From Acidimicrobiia bacterium (GTDB taxonomy: Bacteria > Actinomycetota > Acidimicrobiia > Acidimicrobiales > Ilumatobacteraceae), in assembly GCA_030425785.1 (NCBI GenBank), contig JAUHYJ010000223.1:1-6357 (forward strand): a stretch of DNA of 6,357 nt. The letters run 5' to 3'. The notes under the pieces were generated by a model. It saw only the letters and a program-made list of their open reading frames with translations, had not been told where the DNA came from and did not search any database. Position 1 is the stretch's first letter; each line of letters opens with the position of its first letter. This document shows positions 6,081-6,357 of the stretch, one piece after another. A program made the translations under genes and the position numbers.

Positions 6081-6357
6081 GTGTCGCACTACTGGTCGGA
6101 GAACCCCGAGGTCGCCTCGTCGACGGAGACCGTCGACGTCGCCCTGCCCGACGTCGCGTTCAGCATGCTGACCGACCGCGGCGTCTTCAGCCACGGCCGC
6201 CTCGACACCGGAACGTCACTGTTGCTTCGCGAGGCTCCCGCACCCTCGCCCCACGGGCATCTGCTCGACCTCGGGTGCGGCGCCGGACCTATCGCGCTCA
6301 CGCTCGCCAAGCGGTCGCCGAGCGCGACGGTGTGGGCGGTCGACACGAACGAACGTG
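6081..6357 (+). CDS. RsmC-like class I SAM-dependent methyltransferase, N-terminal part only
   Basis: Ninety-two codons are visible before the right edge. The opening VSHYWSENPEVAS and the segment TDRGVFSHGRLDTGTSLLL (31-49) are typical of actinobacterial 'methyltransferase small' (MTS) proteins related to RsmC, which methylates G1207 of 16S rRNA. The SAM-binding motif LLDLGCGAGPIALTLA (61-76) and the acidic end of the next strand (VWAVDTNE, Asp88) are clear. The catalytic NPPF-type motif would lie beyond the window, so the target (rRNA base or other) cannot be judged. The GTG at 6081 gives the family-like start SHYW; in-frame ATGs at 6069 and 6060 are possible but would overlap the def start region. 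The start is therefore uncertain, the family less so. Confidence 0.8.
   Translation, partial: MSHYWSENPEVASSTETVDVALPDVAFSMLTDRGVFSHGRLDTGTSLLLREAPAPSPHGHLLDLGCGAGPIALTLAKRSPSATVWAVDTNER

Noticed and set aside
1..6357. CRISPR array, tRNA, rRNA, insertion sequence, phage or defence system
   Set aside because: Reading both strands, I found no regularly spaced direct repeats, no tRNA-like or rRNA segment, no terminal repeats and no transposase, integrase or defence-domain protein; coding sequence fills almost all of the window.

Overview
This is a compact, clearly high-GC bacterial window in which nearly every base is coding. Codon use (G/C third positions, several GTG starts), the def-fmt-rsmB gene order and the absence of strong Shine-Dalgarno sites at most starts suggest an actinobacterium. 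An Acidimicrobiia/Ilumatobacter-like lineage is my best guess, but it is an impression of style and not the result of a search. The content is mainly housekeeping. I see no CRISPR array, transposon, phage gene, tRNA or rRNA.

Layout. (1) Positions 1-2606, minus strand: the first 868 codons of a very large Asp-box (BNR) beta-propeller protein, cut by the left edge. It is open throughout, although the opposite strand also carries long spurious open frames. (2) 2607-2693: an 87-bp divergent intergenic spacer. It holds a good ribosome binding site for the propeller gene and a -10-like element exactly placed for leaderless expression of the next gene. (3) 2694-3092, plus strand: a small cytidine-deaminase-family enzyme with intact zinc ligands but unusual substrate-pocket residues. 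(4) 3098-6061, minus strand: a four-gene operon transcribed right to left, def > fmt > rsmB > mog, with every junction a 4-bp stop/start overlap (GTGA, GTGA, ATGA). It converges on the deaminase gene with only 5 bp between stop codons. (5) 6081-6357, plus strand: the start of an RsmC-like SAM-dependent methyltransferase, divergent from def across about 19 bp and cut by the right edge.

How the genes fit together. Fmt formylates initiator Met-tRNA and Def removes the formyl group from new proteins, so the pair bracket translation initiation. RsmB modifies 16S rRNA, and the right-edge gene may be another rRNA methyltransferase. Mog acts in molybdenum cofactor synthesis and is an unexpected fourth member of this operon. 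The deaminase (pyrimidine salvage) and the propeller protein have no evident link to the operon.

I do not see a new multi-gene system. The points most worth checking are gene-level: an RsmB that appears to have lost the subdomain between its NusB-like and methyltransferase parts, a neighbouring Fmt with a shortened C-terminal domain, a cytidine deaminase lacking three family-typical residues or motifs, and two short divergent spacers with nearly symmetric -10-like sequences.
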